In this document: positions 43,194 through 51,193 of the stretch, piece by piece
Layout of the letters: the number at the start of each line of letters is the position of its first letter
Numbering within the stretch: the first letter of the stretch is position 1
From: CAUZIB01 sp963578805
Lineage (GTDB): Bacteria > Acidobacteriota > Vicinamibacteria > Vicinamibacterales > UBA8438
NCBI GenBank assembly: GCA_963578805.1
Contig: CAUZDY010000014.1
Location: forward strand, 3,603-67,602
Direction: 5' to 3'
Length of the DNA: 64,000 nt
The notes under the pieces: model-generated
The model's database searches: none
Told to the model about the DNA's origin: nothing
What the model saw: only the letters and a program-made list of their open reading frames with translations
Translations under genes and position numbers: made by a program

Positions 43194-43865
43194 ATGATGG
43201 GCACGATTGAACGAGGAACACGACAGTTCGCCAGGCGCCTGGGAACGGTCTGTCTTTACGGAATTCTGGTGACGACGGTCAGCCCAGAGGCGCAGCGGTC
43301 CAACGCGGACCCGCAGACAGTCTTCGACCAGGCGACCCGCGATTTCTTAAACCACGACATCGCTGAGTCGGCGAACGGTTTCGACGAGTTGGTGTCCCTC
43401 GCCCCTAACTTTAAGCCGAGGCTTTGGCAGCGCGGTATCGTCTTGTACTACGCCGGGCGTTACGAGGATTGTCGGGAGCAGTTCGAGTCGCACCGTACCG
43501 TCAACCCAAACGACGTAGAAAACGCCGCCTGGCATTTCCTTTGCGTCGCCCGTGCGGAATCACCAAGAGCGGCCAGGGCGGCCCTACTACCCGTGGGGCT
43601 AGACCCACGGGTCCCGATGCAAGAAGTGTACGGATTGCTCTCCGGATCGCAAACTGCAGTCGACGTAATGGCTGCCACCAACGGCAGGCCGAATGCCGAA
43701 TTTTTTGCCCATCTGTATCTGGGTCTCTATGCCGAAGCGCTAGGAAATCGGCAAGAGTCAGTCGAGCACATTAGAGCCGCGGCAAGCGATGACTACGCAC
43801 AGGTAGGCGGGTTCATGCATGCTGTCGCACGTGTCCATCTCGCGCTCCACTCTTCGGGTCGGTGA
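43194..43865 (+). CDS. Exported TPR-like protein
   Basis: 223 residues. A hydrophobic N-terminal segment (LGTVCLYGILVTTVSPEAQR) is followed by helical repeats of TPR type, for example VFDQATRDFLNHDIAESANGF, PRLWQRGIVLYYAGRYEDCR and FFAHLYLGLYAEALGNRQES. No catalytic residues. Such proteins scaffold protein-protein contacts in the periplasm. Divergent from the lipoprotein gene. ATG 43194 or 43197 are both possible. Confidence 0.65.
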   Translation: MMGTIERGTRQFARRLGTVCLYGILVTTVSPEAQRSNADPQTVFDQATRDFLNHDIAESANGFDELVSLAPNFKPRLWQRGIVLYYAGRYEDCREQFESHRTVNPNDVENAAWHFLCVARAESPRAARAALLPVGLDPRVPMQEVYGLLSGSQTAVDVMAATNGRPNAEFFAHLYLGLYAEALGNRQESVEHIRAAASDDYAQVGGFMHAVARVHLALHSSGR

Positions 43866-43880
43866 CGGCCAGACATGGCG

Positions 43881-44591
43881 TTAGAACTCGTCAAGAATCG
43901 CGAGGAACGCCTTCCAGTCTGTGAGATCTGGAAGCACCGCCGTGGCACCTTTTTGCTCGAGGGTCTGCACATCGAACAACCCGGTAGCCACGGCAATCGA
44001 CCGCGCGCCGGCCGCTGTCGCACAGCGGATGTCGAGCGGCGTGTCGCCGATGACCACGACTTGTGCTGGGGAACGCACTATAGCCCCAGCCGTACGAGCG
44101 CGACCCACCGCTACCGGGACAAGGTCGTCGCGCTGGGCCGCGTCATCACCATACGCGCCGCACACGAAGAAGGGCCACAGCCTAAAATATTCCAGCTTGA
44201 TCCGTGCAGCACGCGCGAAGTTTCCGGTCAGCAGGCCGACACACAGCTCGGGCTGATGATGCACCTTTTTGAGTAACTCTTCGACACCTGGCATGAGGCC
44301 CTTTCTCGGCCCTGGCTGGAGGATCTCGTGCTCGAGAAGGTCACAATATCGATCATGGAAGCGTCGTCGCTGGACTCTGTCGAGTACGACTCCGATCCGA
44401 GCCGTGGCGTCATTGAGTAGCAGCGGATCGGTCCGGCCCGCGACTGGGATCCCGTCGAACGCGTTCGCAGTTCCGAGCAGATCTAGAAAGGCCTGATTGA
44501 GCGCACGCAGACCGGCTCCGCCAGACAGCAGCAGCGTCCCGTCGATGTCGAAGAGAAGAAGTCTCAGGTGCCCCGTACGATGCCCACTCAC
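43881..44591 (-). CDS. HAD-superfamily phosphatase
   Basis: 236-residue hydrolase. Motif I LLFDIDGTLLLSG (two catalytic Asp), motif II in CVGLLTGNF and motif IV VVIGDTPLDIRCATAAGA are complete. A helical cap follows motif I, so it is a subfamily I enzyme of the phosphoglycolate-phosphatase type. Substrate not determinable. Its start overlaps the end of the membrane-protein gene by four bases. Confidence 0.85.
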   Translation of the reverse strand: MSGHRTGHLRLLLFDIDGTLLLSGGAGLRALNQAFLDLLGTANAFDGIPVAGRTDPLLLNDATARIGVVLDRVQRRRFHDRYCDLLEHEILQPGPRKGLMPGVEELLKKVHHQPELCVGLLTGNFARAARIKLEYFRLWPFFVCGAYGDDAAQRDDLVPVAVGRARTAGAIVRSPAQVVVIGDTPLDIRCATAAGARSIAVATGLFDVQTLEQKGATAVLPDLTDWKAFLAILDEF

Positions 44592-45082
44592 GAATGCGAT
44601 GTCGACTCGGCTGAAGCCAGAAGTGTATCGACCTCCTCCACGACGCGCGAGCTCACAACCATGGCTCCGACCTCTGCCCGAAGCGCCATGACATTCGTGG
44701 CGATCGCCGAGACGGCAAGCATGGAGTGGATGAATATGGGAAGGACGCCGGTATCGACACCACCACCGACGATCGCCGTGGTCATGGTCAGAAGCATGGC
44801 GACCGTCGAGATCGAGAAGACCGGCTTCCGAGCACGCACCACCTTCGCGTAGAGTTCGGGCGAAAGGTTGCCCTCAGTCACGGCTTCGCGGACTGCCTTA
44901 CCCTTACCGATGAGATAGAACATCGTCATCGAATGGGCCAGTAACGTGATCAGTGTGAAGAAGATGCCGAAGCTGACGTGACGGGAGACCTCAACGGAAC
45001 TCGCAGCCACAAACCCGATAGTGGCGGAAAAAATCAGTCCTGCGAGACCGAGTACAGTGATAGTGATGAGGGCAGCGGACAC
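44588..45082 (-). CDS. Small integral membrane protein of unknown function
   Basis: 164 residues with four predicted membrane helices, roughly at 5-27, 36-58, 88-108 and 112-132. There is no conserved metal or haem motif beyond scattered His. GTG start. Translationally coupled to the downstream HAD gene. Function unknown. Confidence 0.65.
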   Translation of the reverse strand: MSAALITITVLGLAGLIFSATIGFVAASSVEVSRHVSFGIFFTLITLLAHSMTMFYLIGKGKAVREAVTEGNLSPELYAKVVRARKPVFSISTVAMLLTMTTAIVGGGVDTGVLPIFIHSMLAVSAIATNVMALRAEVGAMVVSSRVVEEVDTLLASAESTSHS

Positions 45083-45088
45083 CTGTCG

Positions 45089-45094
45089 ATCATA
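45089..45094 (-). promoter_or_regulatory. Putative -10 element (TATGAT), leaderless type
   Basis: On the minus strand TATGAT ends six bases before the GTG at 45082. No ribosome binding site lies between. It sits inside the gap to the methyltransferase stop. Confidence 0.4.
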
Positions 45095-45634
45095 TCAGCC
45101 ACCGCCCGGGCGCCGCACGAGAAGACCGGCCTCCGCAGCGGGGGCGCTGCGCTCCTCATAAACCCAGAGGTCCCAGTCGGCGAACACCCCTCGCAACTCT
45201 CCTGGTCGTAGGAGATGCTTGGATGACCGCGGCCCCCACTCGTAGAAGCATTGCTCAGCCGTAAAGGTCTCATACAGTACAAAGCCGCGTGGCGCGACGG
45301 CCTGTTGGAGTCGAGACCACAACGTTCGCTGCAGATATCGCGTGCAGAGGACCACGTCGAAGCGACCTTTGGGGAGGGGGCACAACTCAAGATCGGCTAC
45401 CCAGAAACATGGGTTATACCCTCCCACTCGAAGCCGGCGCAGAGCCTGACCGACTCGCTCGTAGTCGCAGTCGACGCCGAACACACGAAACCCGGATTCC
45501 GCGAGAGCCGCGGCATGCCGACCGGAACCCATCGCGACATCCAGCGCCGTAGGTCGAGAACCGAGGGCTGGACGAAGATCGCTCAGACAGCGCAGAACGA
45601 ATGGTGAGGCCGTCCGCGAATCACTGCCCCCCAT
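45095..45634 (-). CDS. SAM-dependent methyltransferase (TehB-like)
   Basis: 179-residue class I methyltransferase. The SAM-binding loop is ALDVAMGSGRHAAALAESGF (motif I) followed by VFGVDCD; FDVVLCTRYLQRTLW is motif IV/V. The pattern is similar to TehB and related small-molecule methyltransferases. ATG 45634 lies inside the end of the PHP gene (14-base overlap), indicating coupling. Substrate unknown. Confidence 0.8.
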   Translation of the reverse strand: MGGSDSRTASPFVLRCLSDLRPALGSRPTALDVAMGSGRHAAALAESGFRVFGVDCDYERVGQALRRLRVGGYNPCFWVADLELCPLPKGRFDVVLCTRYLQRTLWSRLQQAVAPRGFVLYETFTAEQCFYEWGPRSSKHLLRPGELRGVFADWDLWVYEERSAPAAEAGLLVRRPGGG

Positions 45635-46469
45635 GAATAACACTGTGGGCAACGACCAGCCGCTGAAGCAACGGAATGAACGCCTCTTGTGGAACACCGA
45701 CCGACCCGAGGCTGGACGCACGATGATGGTCGTCACCGTGAAAATCTGAGCCCCCGCTGACGGCAAGATCGTGCTGAACCGCGAGTTGCCGATAGTGTTT
45801 TTTGGCCAAGCGGTCGTGCTCGGGGTGATACACCTCGATGGCAGCTAAACCGGCCTTGGCAAGGCTGGGAACCAGATGGTCTCGATTCAGCAGCCTCGGG
45901 TGGGCGATCGAGCAGACCCCTCCGGCTCTCGAGATAAGGCGTACGACGTCAGCGGGTGACGACCCAGTCCGAGGGACGTACGCGGTCCGACCATCCCCAA
46001 TCCAGCGATCGAACGCCTCGCGAAGGCTGTTCGCGTGGCCCGCGGCGACCAAGGCGCGTGCGAGCAGTGGGCGTGCCACCGATCGCCCTTCTGCCACGGC
46101 TGACTCGACTATCGGTTCGATTGCGATCGGAACGCCGAGTTCATCCAGTTTCTCGGATATCGCACGCGCACGCGTAATCCTGTCGTCGCGCTGAGAGTGT
46201 AGAAACGATTCAAGCGCCGGAGGTGAAGGGTCCAAAAAATATCCTAGTAGGTGGACATCCCGTTGATCGAGCACTGCGGTGATCTCGACGCCGGGCAGAA
46301 ATTCTAGTCCGAGTTCAGAGGCTGCCCTGGCAGCGGCCGGAACCCCAGCCATGGTGTCATGGTCTGTAACGCTCAGAGTCCGAACGCCGGCATCATGAGC
46401 CCGGGCGACAAGATCGGCAGGAGCGAGTCGGCCATCCGAGGCGGTTGTGTGTAGGTGAAGATCGATCAC
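45621..46469 (-). CDS. PHP-domain phosphoesterase (RNase AM/YciV-like)
   Basis: 282-residue metallophosphoesterase. Metal ligands of the PHP fold are in IDLHLHTTASDG, LSVTDHDTMAG, PGVEITAVLD, CSIAHPRLL and SGGSDFHGDDH. The family includes E. coli RNase AM, which trims 5' ends of ribosomal RNA and degrades pAp. The GTG at 46469 is preferred because IDLHLH directly follows it, the family's usual N-terminus; longer readings run into the upstream gene. It starts ten bases after the Fur-rubrerythrin stop. Confidence 0.85.
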   Translation of the reverse strand: MIDLHLHTTASDGRLAPADLVARAHDAGVRTLSVTDHDTMAGVPAAARAASELGLEFLPGVEITAVLDQRDVHLLGYFLDPSPPALESFLHSQRDDRITRARAISEKLDELGVPIAIEPIVESAVAEGRSVARPLLARALVAAGHANSLREAFDRWIGDGRTAYVPRTGSSPADVVRLISRAGGVCSIAHPRLLNRDHLVPSLAKAGLAAIEVYHPEHDRLAKKHYRQLAVQHDLAVSGGSDFHGDDHHRASSLGSVGVPQEAFIPLLQRLVVAHSVIHGGQ

Positions 46470-46479
46470 ATTATCGGAC

Positions 46480-47454
46480 CTATGCCGTGGCGCGGCGCCT
46501 CCTCTTGGTGGGCCGAGGCCGGTCCTTCGACTGACGCTGGGCGAGCGCCCGATACTCCCGGATGAGCAGTTCGAGATGCTCGCGCTCTTCGTCGGCAAAC
46601 TCGAGAAAAATCTGCTTCCCCTCGGAATCCTCGAACCGCTCACCGTAACGTCGAAAAAAACGGTGGGAACCACGTTCGCATCGGATCCCGATCAGCAGTG
46701 CCTCCCTGTCGTCTACGCCCTTCTTTAGCTCGTCTGCACCGGCCGCGAACAGTCCGTTTGCGGCGCCTTTGAAGAAAAGAAACGTCGGGCGAGACTCAAG
46801 CCCAGGGTCTTGGCCCAACAGTTCCTGGTACCGTAACTCAAGCTTGCCGAGGTGATCTTTTTCTTCTTCGGCCAACCGCTTAAAAACGCGTCGTCCGCGC
46901 TTGTCCTTCGTCACTTGAGCTGCGCGCGTGTAGAACTCCAGGCCGCTGCGCTCTGTGGCTATCGCGATCCTCAGGGCATCGCGCGCAAAGAGAAGCTCGG
47001 TCGGCACCGGTCCTCCAGGCTCACTCCGGCCCGTCTGGCACTCGTCACAGGTTCCGTATACCTGGACAACACTCTGGCGTGAAGCAAATCGCCGGGCGCT
47101 CGATATCTCCTCGATTAATGACTCGATATCCGAGCTAAGAAACTCAAATGACCGATTGCAAGTCTTGCAAATGAGATGAAAATGACGGGGATGGCGGTAA
47201 GAATGCTCGAAACGGAAACGTCCTTCGCCGAAATCGACCTTCCGCGCGATTCCGGCCTCCACCATCCACTGGAGTGTCCGGTAGACAGTGGCGCGGCTGA
47301 TCTTCTGGTCCTCTGACTTGATCAGACCGACAAGGTCATCGGCGCTCAGGTGCCCTTCCTGACGAAGGAACACATCGACGATTAACTCACGCTTTGTCGA
47401 CCGCCGACTGCCGGGCGGTCTGAGACGCTCAATGTACTCCGACTGCGGTTCCAT
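46480..47454 (-). CDS. Fur-family regulator fused to a rubrerythrin-like ferritin domain
   Basis: 324 residues. Residues 1 to ~145 are a complete Fur protein: winged HTH with ISRATVYRTLQWMVEAGIARK, regulatory metal ligands in RHPRHFHLICKTC and a second zinc pair CDEC. Residues ~160-305 form a four-helix di-iron domain with two copies of the ferritin-like pattern: ATERSGLEFYTRAA then EEEKDHLGKLE, and RCERGSHRFFRR then DEEREHLELL (Glu...ExxH). A rubredoxin domain is absent. The tail is highly basic. Such a fusion would join iron or peroxide sensing to transcription (inference). Confidence 0.85.
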   Translation of the reverse strand: MEPQSEYIERLRPPGSRRSTKRELIVDVFLRQEGHLSADDLVGLIKSEDQKISRATVYRTLQWMVEAGIARKVDFGEGRFRFEHSYRHPRHFHLICKTCNRSFEFLSSDIESLIEEISSARRFASRQSVVQVYGTCDECQTGRSEPGGPVPTELLFARDALRIAIATERSGLEFYTRAAQVTKDKRGRRVFKRLAEEEKDHLGKLELRYQELLGQDPGLESRPTFLFFKGAANGLFAAGADELKKGVDDREALLIGIRCERGSHRFFRRYGERFEDSEGKQIFLEFADEEREHLELLIREYRALAQRQSKDRPRPTKRRRRATA

Positions 47455-47462
47455 TTCGCTTG

Positions 47463-47468
47463 ATAGTA
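47463..47468 (-). promoter_or_regulatory. Putative -10 element (TACTAT), leaderless type
   Basis: On the minus strand TACTAT ends eight bases before the ATG at 47454. No ribosome binding site is present. Confidence 0.35.
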
Positions 47469-47569
47469 AAGGTCATCGAGCGACCAACGCTCGGCGCGAG
47501 CACCTCCAGTGGGACCTAGCCGTGGCCGGCACCATACTCCGGGCAACGAAAGGTTCGCCGAAAAGCGCG

Positions 47570-47923
47570 CTATACTCCGAATGACTGACCGCAACCACAG
47601 GTCGTCTTGGCGGTAGGGTTCTTGATTGTGAACCCACCGCCGGTCAGGTTGTCGACGAAGTCGACCTCTGCACCGGCCAGATACCGGACGCTAATGGGAT
47701 CGACGAAAACCTTGACCCCATTCGAGGCGAAAATTTGATCGGTGTCGCCGTCGCCAACACTCTCCTCGATCATCAGGCCATACTGAAACCCAGAGCATCC
47801 GCCACCCTGCACAAACACCCGGAGCCCGGCGGTCGACTTGTTGTCCTCCGACAGCAGCTGCGAGATCCTACTCGCTGCCTCATCGGTCACACTGATCGGT
47901 GTCTCTATCGCTGTCACTGTCAT
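47570..47923 (-). CDS. erpA: Iron-sulfur cluster insertion protein, ErpA/IscA type
   Basis: 117-residue A-type carrier that delivers [2Fe-2S] or [4Fe-4S] clusters. The three cluster cysteines are present: one in FVQGGGCSGFQYGL and two in TTCGCGQSFGV at the C-terminus. ISVTDEAASRISQLL and FVDPISVRYLAGAEVDFVDN are family standards. A ribosome binding site (GAAGAGGAAAT) and a -10 element are visible upstream. ErpA is favoured over IscA because no isc cluster adjoins, but the two are hard to separate by sequence. Confidence 0.9.
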   Translation of the reverse strand: MTVTAIETPISVTDEAASRISQLLSEDNKSTAGLRVFVQGGGCSGFQYGLMIEESVGDGDTDQIFASNGVKVFVDPISVRYLAGAEVDFVDNLTGGGFTIKNPTAKTTCGCGQSFGV

Positions 47924-47948
47924 TTTATTTCCTCTTCGATTCCTTATG

Positions 47949-47954
47949 ATTATA
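47949..47954 (-). promoter_or_regulatory. Putative -10 element (TATAAT) of erpA
   Basis: Consensus TATAAT on the minus strand, about 25 bases before the erpA ATG, leaving room for its GAGGAAA ribosome binding site. A TTGTGG at 47973-47978 could be the -35 box. Confidence 0.5.
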
Positions 47955-48029
47955 CTGACGGTCTTCGAAGACCCACAAGGCCACGGCTAAACATTAGACG
48001 CCGTCATCGTATTAAGTTCTTTTCCGAAA

Positions 48030-48986
48030 ATGACTTACCGACTATCTGCATGTTGCGATCTCGAGGCAGCCGAACACCAATGGCACGCAACCCTCGCCCG
48101 GCGGCCTGACCTTGAGCCAGCGATCGTGCTGCAGCGTCGGCTTGTAACTCGAAGCCAGGAGCTGGCAGCAATCGTCAACAAAAAACTCCCTGCAACGCTC
48201 GACCTCACCCCCGCACAGAGTGCCGAAAAGCTGCGCCGTCATACTCCCATTCTGGTAGGTGAGGCGATCGTGGTCGATGCTCAACCGATGGTTCCTTTCG
48301 TGCTGGGCTTCTGCGAGGACCTGTTATCAGGCGAGGCCGGAGGGGCGGCAGGCCGGCTAGGGGAAACCCTCGCACGCGGGGAGATTGACATCGGGTCACT
48401 CATGGCGGCTTCGCTCGGACGACAGCAGGAAGCGATTCGTAGCAAGGCACATCATGTGGGTGTTGCGCCGGACCTGCTCTGGCTCGTGGCCGAGCTGGCA
48501 TCCGGACCGATCGCGTACCGTCTCCAACGACAACTCCTCACCGATCTCCCCGAGCAAGAGGACAAGCTCCGTCTGGCAACTGATAGGTGGGATCACGGAT
48601 TCTGTGCCGCCTGCGGGTCGTGGCCTGCCTTCGGCGAACGGATTAAACCAACGACGAGACGGTCGCTCCGATGCTCCTTCTGTGGCTCTGCATGGACACC
48701 CAGACTCCGGCACTGCATTTATTGCGACAAGGCCGGCGCTTCACTGATCACCGCCGCGGTTGAGCCTGAACAACCGTCGCGACACCTTGAGCTCTGCCGG
48801 CAGTGTGGTGGTTATCTCAAGTGCATCGCCGTCCGGCGACCGACGGCGTTCGCGCTGCTCCCGGTCGAGGATCTCTCAACCTGCGATCTGGACGTCAGTG
48901 CGGTCGAACAGGGATACATCCGCCCCGCCATGCACACCTTTGTAACGGGTGCCAATCTACCTTGCCCCCCTCCTGTCGTGACATAG
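48030..48986 (+). CDS. fdhE: Formate dehydrogenase accessory protein FdhE-like
   Basis: 318-residue protein. The C-terminal half has the rubredoxin-like Cys pattern of FdhE: HGFCAACGSWPAFGER, RCSFCGSAWTPRLRHCIYCD and LELCRQCGGYLKCIAV. FdhE is required for maturation of respiratory, usually selenocysteine-containing, formate dehydrogenases. No formate dehydrogenase gene lies in the window; selC is 7 kb upstream. The N-terminal half is helical and divergent. Starts 107 bases after and divergent from erpA. Confidence 0.85.
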   Translation: MTYRLSACCDLEAAEHQWHATLARRPDLEPAIVLQRRLVTRSQELAAIVNKKLPATLDLTPAQSAEKLRRHTPILVGEAIVVDAQPMVPFVLGFCEDLLSGEAGGAAGRLGETLARGEIDIGSLMAASLGRQQEAIRSKAHHVGVAPDLLWLVAELASGPIAYRLQRQLLTDLPEQEDKLRLATDRWDHGFCAACGSWPAFGERIKPTTRRSLRCSFCGSAWTPRLRHCIYCDKAGASLITAAVEPEQPSRHLELCRQCGGYLKCIAVRRPTAFALLPVEDLSTCDLDVSAVEQGYIRPAMHTFVTGANLPCPPPVVT

Positions 48987-49010
48987 GTCTCCTCACCGTC
49001 TCAAGAACCA

Positions 49011-49016
49011 TATAAT
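49011..49016 (+). promoter_or_regulatory. Putative -10 element (TATAAT)
   Basis: Consensus TATAAT ten bases before the GTG of the secreted methyltransferase gene; too close for a ribosome binding site on the transcript. Confidence 0.4.
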
Positions 49017-49026
49017 TCGTATCACG

Positions 49027-49788
49027 GTGAGAACGATAATGCGACACTGCAAAGATCGGCTTCCAGGCCGTGCGGCCGCCGCCGCAGTCGCGGCCGTAGT
49101 GCTGCTGGTGGGTGTTTCGTCTTGGTCCGCGCGAGCCGTCGCTCAGACAGACATCGATCCTGCGCTCGTCAGGGCACGACGCTACCTCGTACCGCACGGA
49201 CGACTGTTTCCACCGGAGGACCTAGGCCTCCTTGAGGGCCCAGACCGTGACGCCTGGCAGCAGCCTGAGCAAGTGATGGACGCACTCGGTATCGCCGACG
49301 GTGCGAGCGTTGCCGACCTCGGTGCTGGTGGTGGCTGGTTCACCGTGCGGCTGTCACGTCGCGTGGGTCCGCATGGACGGGTGTACGCTGAAGACATCCA
49401 GCCCCAGATGATCGAATCGATTGCGAGACGGGTGACGAGAGAAGGACTTACAAACGTGATGACGGTCCTCGGGTTATCAAACGACCCGCGACTACCGACT
49501 GGCCTTGACGCCGTCCTGATCGTGTCCACATACCCAGAAATGACCGACCCCGTTGCCCTCCTGGGTAATGCAGCCGCGTCACTGAAGCCTAACGGTCGTA
49601 TCGGAATTATAGATTTCAGACTTGAAGGAGGAGGCCCCGGACCTCCTCCTGACGAGCGGGTAGAACCCAATGCGGTTATTCGGGATGCCGAGCGCGCGGG
49701 CCTCCAGCTGCTCGCTCGAGAGGAGTTCCTGACGTATCAATACTTTCTAGTCTTCGGCCATCCCGGCTCCGACCGGCCGGCCTTGTAG
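49027..49788 (+). CDS. Exported SAM-dependent methyltransferase
   Basis: 253 residues. An N-terminal signal sequence (VAAVVLLVGVSSWSARAVAQ, cleavage after AVA likely) precedes a class I methyltransferase domain with VADLGAGGGWFTVRLSRRVG (motif I), VYAEDIQPQMIESI (motif II) and ALLGNAAASLKPNGRIGIID. SAM is cytoplasmic, so an exported methyltransferase is unusual; similar secreted forms are common in some environmental bacteria. Alternatively the N-terminus is a membrane anchor facing inward. Substrate unknown. Confidence 0.75.
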   Translation: MRTIMRHCKDRLPGRAAAAAVAAVVLLVGVSSWSARAVAQTDIDPALVRARRYLVPHGRLFPPEDLGLLEGPDRDAWQQPEQVMDALGIADGASVADLGAGGGWFTVRLSRRVGPHGRVYAEDIQPQMIESIARRVTREGLTNVMTVLGLSNDPRLPTGLDAVLIVSTYPEMTDPVALLGNAAASLKPNGRIGIIDFRLEGGGPGPPPDERVEPNAVIRDAERAGLQLLAREEFLTYQYFLVFGHPGSDRPAL

Positions 49789-49820
49789 CCGTGACTCCCG
49801 GTGACGTCTCGTGAACAGCA

Positions 49821-50654
49821 ATGACAACAGCGCTGACGATTGCCGGTAGTGACTCCGGCGCGGGCGCTGGAATTCAGGCCGATCTCAAGACCTTCGCCGC
49901 CCATGAAGTGTACGGCGTGTGCGCCATCACCGCAGTTACGGCTCAGAACGCCCTTGACGTCACAGCCGTGCACAACATACCGGCCGATGTGGTCAGTGCC
50001 CAGATCGCAGCCGTGGTCGGTAGCTTCGGTGTCAATGCCGCCAAGACAGGGATGCTTGCCCATCGAAGCATTGTCGACGTGGTGGCGACCTGTATCGATG
50101 AACTCAACATCCCGTCGGTCGTTGTAGATCCAGTGATCATCTCAACGAGTGGGCACCGACTGCTAGACGCCGATGGCCTTGAGGCGCTCCGGACGAAATT
50201 GCTGCCGAGGGCCTGCTGTATCACGCCGAACCGAATGGAGGCCGAGCTGATTGCCCGCCGCTCGATTGATTCGCTTGCTGATGCACGAGATGCCGCACGA
50301 CGAATCGTCGACCTTGGCGCCGGCGCGGTCGTTGTCACCGGTGGACACCTCCCGACTGAGGAGGTGATTGACATCTTCTATGACGGCCATGACCTCATCG
50401 AGTTTTCTGGACCCCGTCTCATACGGGCAAACAGTCACGGAAGTGGTTGCACATTCAGCGCCGCGATCACTGCGGCCCTGTCTAGAAACCAGCCCCTCGC
50501 CCTCGCCGTCGATGCCGCGAAGTCCTACGTCTGCCAGGCGATTCGGCACGGGTCAGCGGTCGGTACCGGAACGAGCGTCCTCGCGCACTTTGCGAATGGT
50601 GTGCCGAGCGGTCGCCACGGGAGTGGGGACGGCCGCGGCAACGGCAATCTCTGA
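49821..50654 (+). CDS. thiD: Hydroxymethylpyrimidine/phosphomethylpyrimidine kinase
   Basis: 277-residue ribokinase-fold enzyme that phosphorylates HMP and HMP-P in thiamine synthesis. N-terminal TIAGSDSGAGAGIQADLKTF and the following YGVCAITAVTAQN are the ThiD signature; the catalytic GSGCTFSAAITAAL anion hole lies near residue 210. No thiE is fused or adjacent. A TPP riboswitch is not recognisable upstream, where only 32 bases separate it from the previous gene. Confidence 0.93.
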   Translation: MTTALTIAGSDSGAGAGIQADLKTFAAHEVYGVCAITAVTAQNALDVTAVHNIPADVVSAQIAAVVGSFGVNAAKTGMLAHRSIVDVVATCIDELNIPSVVVDPVIISTSGHRLLDADGLEALRTKLLPRACCITPNRMEAELIARRSIDSLADARDAARRIVDLGAGAVVVTGGHLPTEEVIDIFYDGHDLIEFSGPRLIRANSHGSGCTFSAAITAALSRNQPLALAVDAAKSYVCQAIRHGSAVGTGTSVLAHFANGVPSGRHGSGDGRGNGNL

Positions 50655-50686
50655 CGAGAGGCCGGAGTAGGTTTAGGAACGGCTGT

Positions 50687-50692
50687 TATACT
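50687..50692 (+). promoter_or_regulatory. Putative -10 element (TATACT) of the moaE operon, leaderless type
   Basis: Ends six bases before ATG 50699; the space between is CAAAAA with no ribosome binding site. Confidence 0.5.
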
Positions 50693-50698
50693 CAAAAA

Positions 50699-51193
50699 AT
50701 GGCGACTTCGCAGTTCCTCATTACACAGGAGGCGCTTGACGTGAACCGAGTCCTTCAAACGGTTTACGAAATCGTAAAAGACACGTCGAACCCGAACGGG
50801 GCCGTCACATCGTTTTTAGGTCAGGTAAGAGGCCAAAACCTAGGAAAACAGGTTTTGCGACTGGAGTACGAGGCGTACGAACCGCTCGCGATTAAGACCT
50901 TCGAGCAGATCGCGGCAGAATCTCGGGACCAATGGCCAGGCATCGCCATCGCACTGCATCATCGTCTCGGAACACTAGCGGTCGGTGAGACCAGTGTCGC
51001 AATCGCGGCCGCCTCTCCCCACCGTGGCGAGTCGTTTGCCGGCTGTCGCTACGCGATCGAGCGGATCAAGCAGATTGCCCCAATCTGGAAACACGAGTTT
51101 TTCGATGGCGGAGACGTGTGGATTGAGGGTGCCACGGCAGATCCGGATGACGAGGGCGCGCGTGAAGACGCGTATCGACGCGCATGCAGGTAA
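50699..51193 (+). CDS. moaE: Molybdopterin synthase catalytic subunit
   Basis: 164 residues. Together with MoaD it converts cyclic pyranopterin monophosphate to molybdopterin by adding two sulfurs. The catalytic lysines are in IKQIAPIWKHEFFDGGDVW, which corresponds to the E. coli MoaE active-site segment, and LRLEYEAYEPLAIKT and HRLGTLAVGETSVAIAAASP are conserved. The N-terminus is about 15 residues longer than usual. Ends ten bases into moaD, so the two are coupled. Confidence 0.93.
   Translation: MATSQFLITQEALDVNRVLQTVYEIVKDTSNPNGAVTSFLGQVRGQNLGKQVLRLEYEAYEPLAIKTFEQIAAESRDQWPGIAIALHHRLGTLAVGETSVAIAAASPHRGESFAGCRYAIERIKQIAPIWKHEFFDGGDVWIEGATADPDDEGAREDAYRRACR

Noticed and set aside
49789..49820. 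TPP riboswitch upstream of thiD
   Set aside because: The gap is only 32 bases, far too short, and no CTGAGA or equivalent element is present; nothing similar occurs upstream of thiO.
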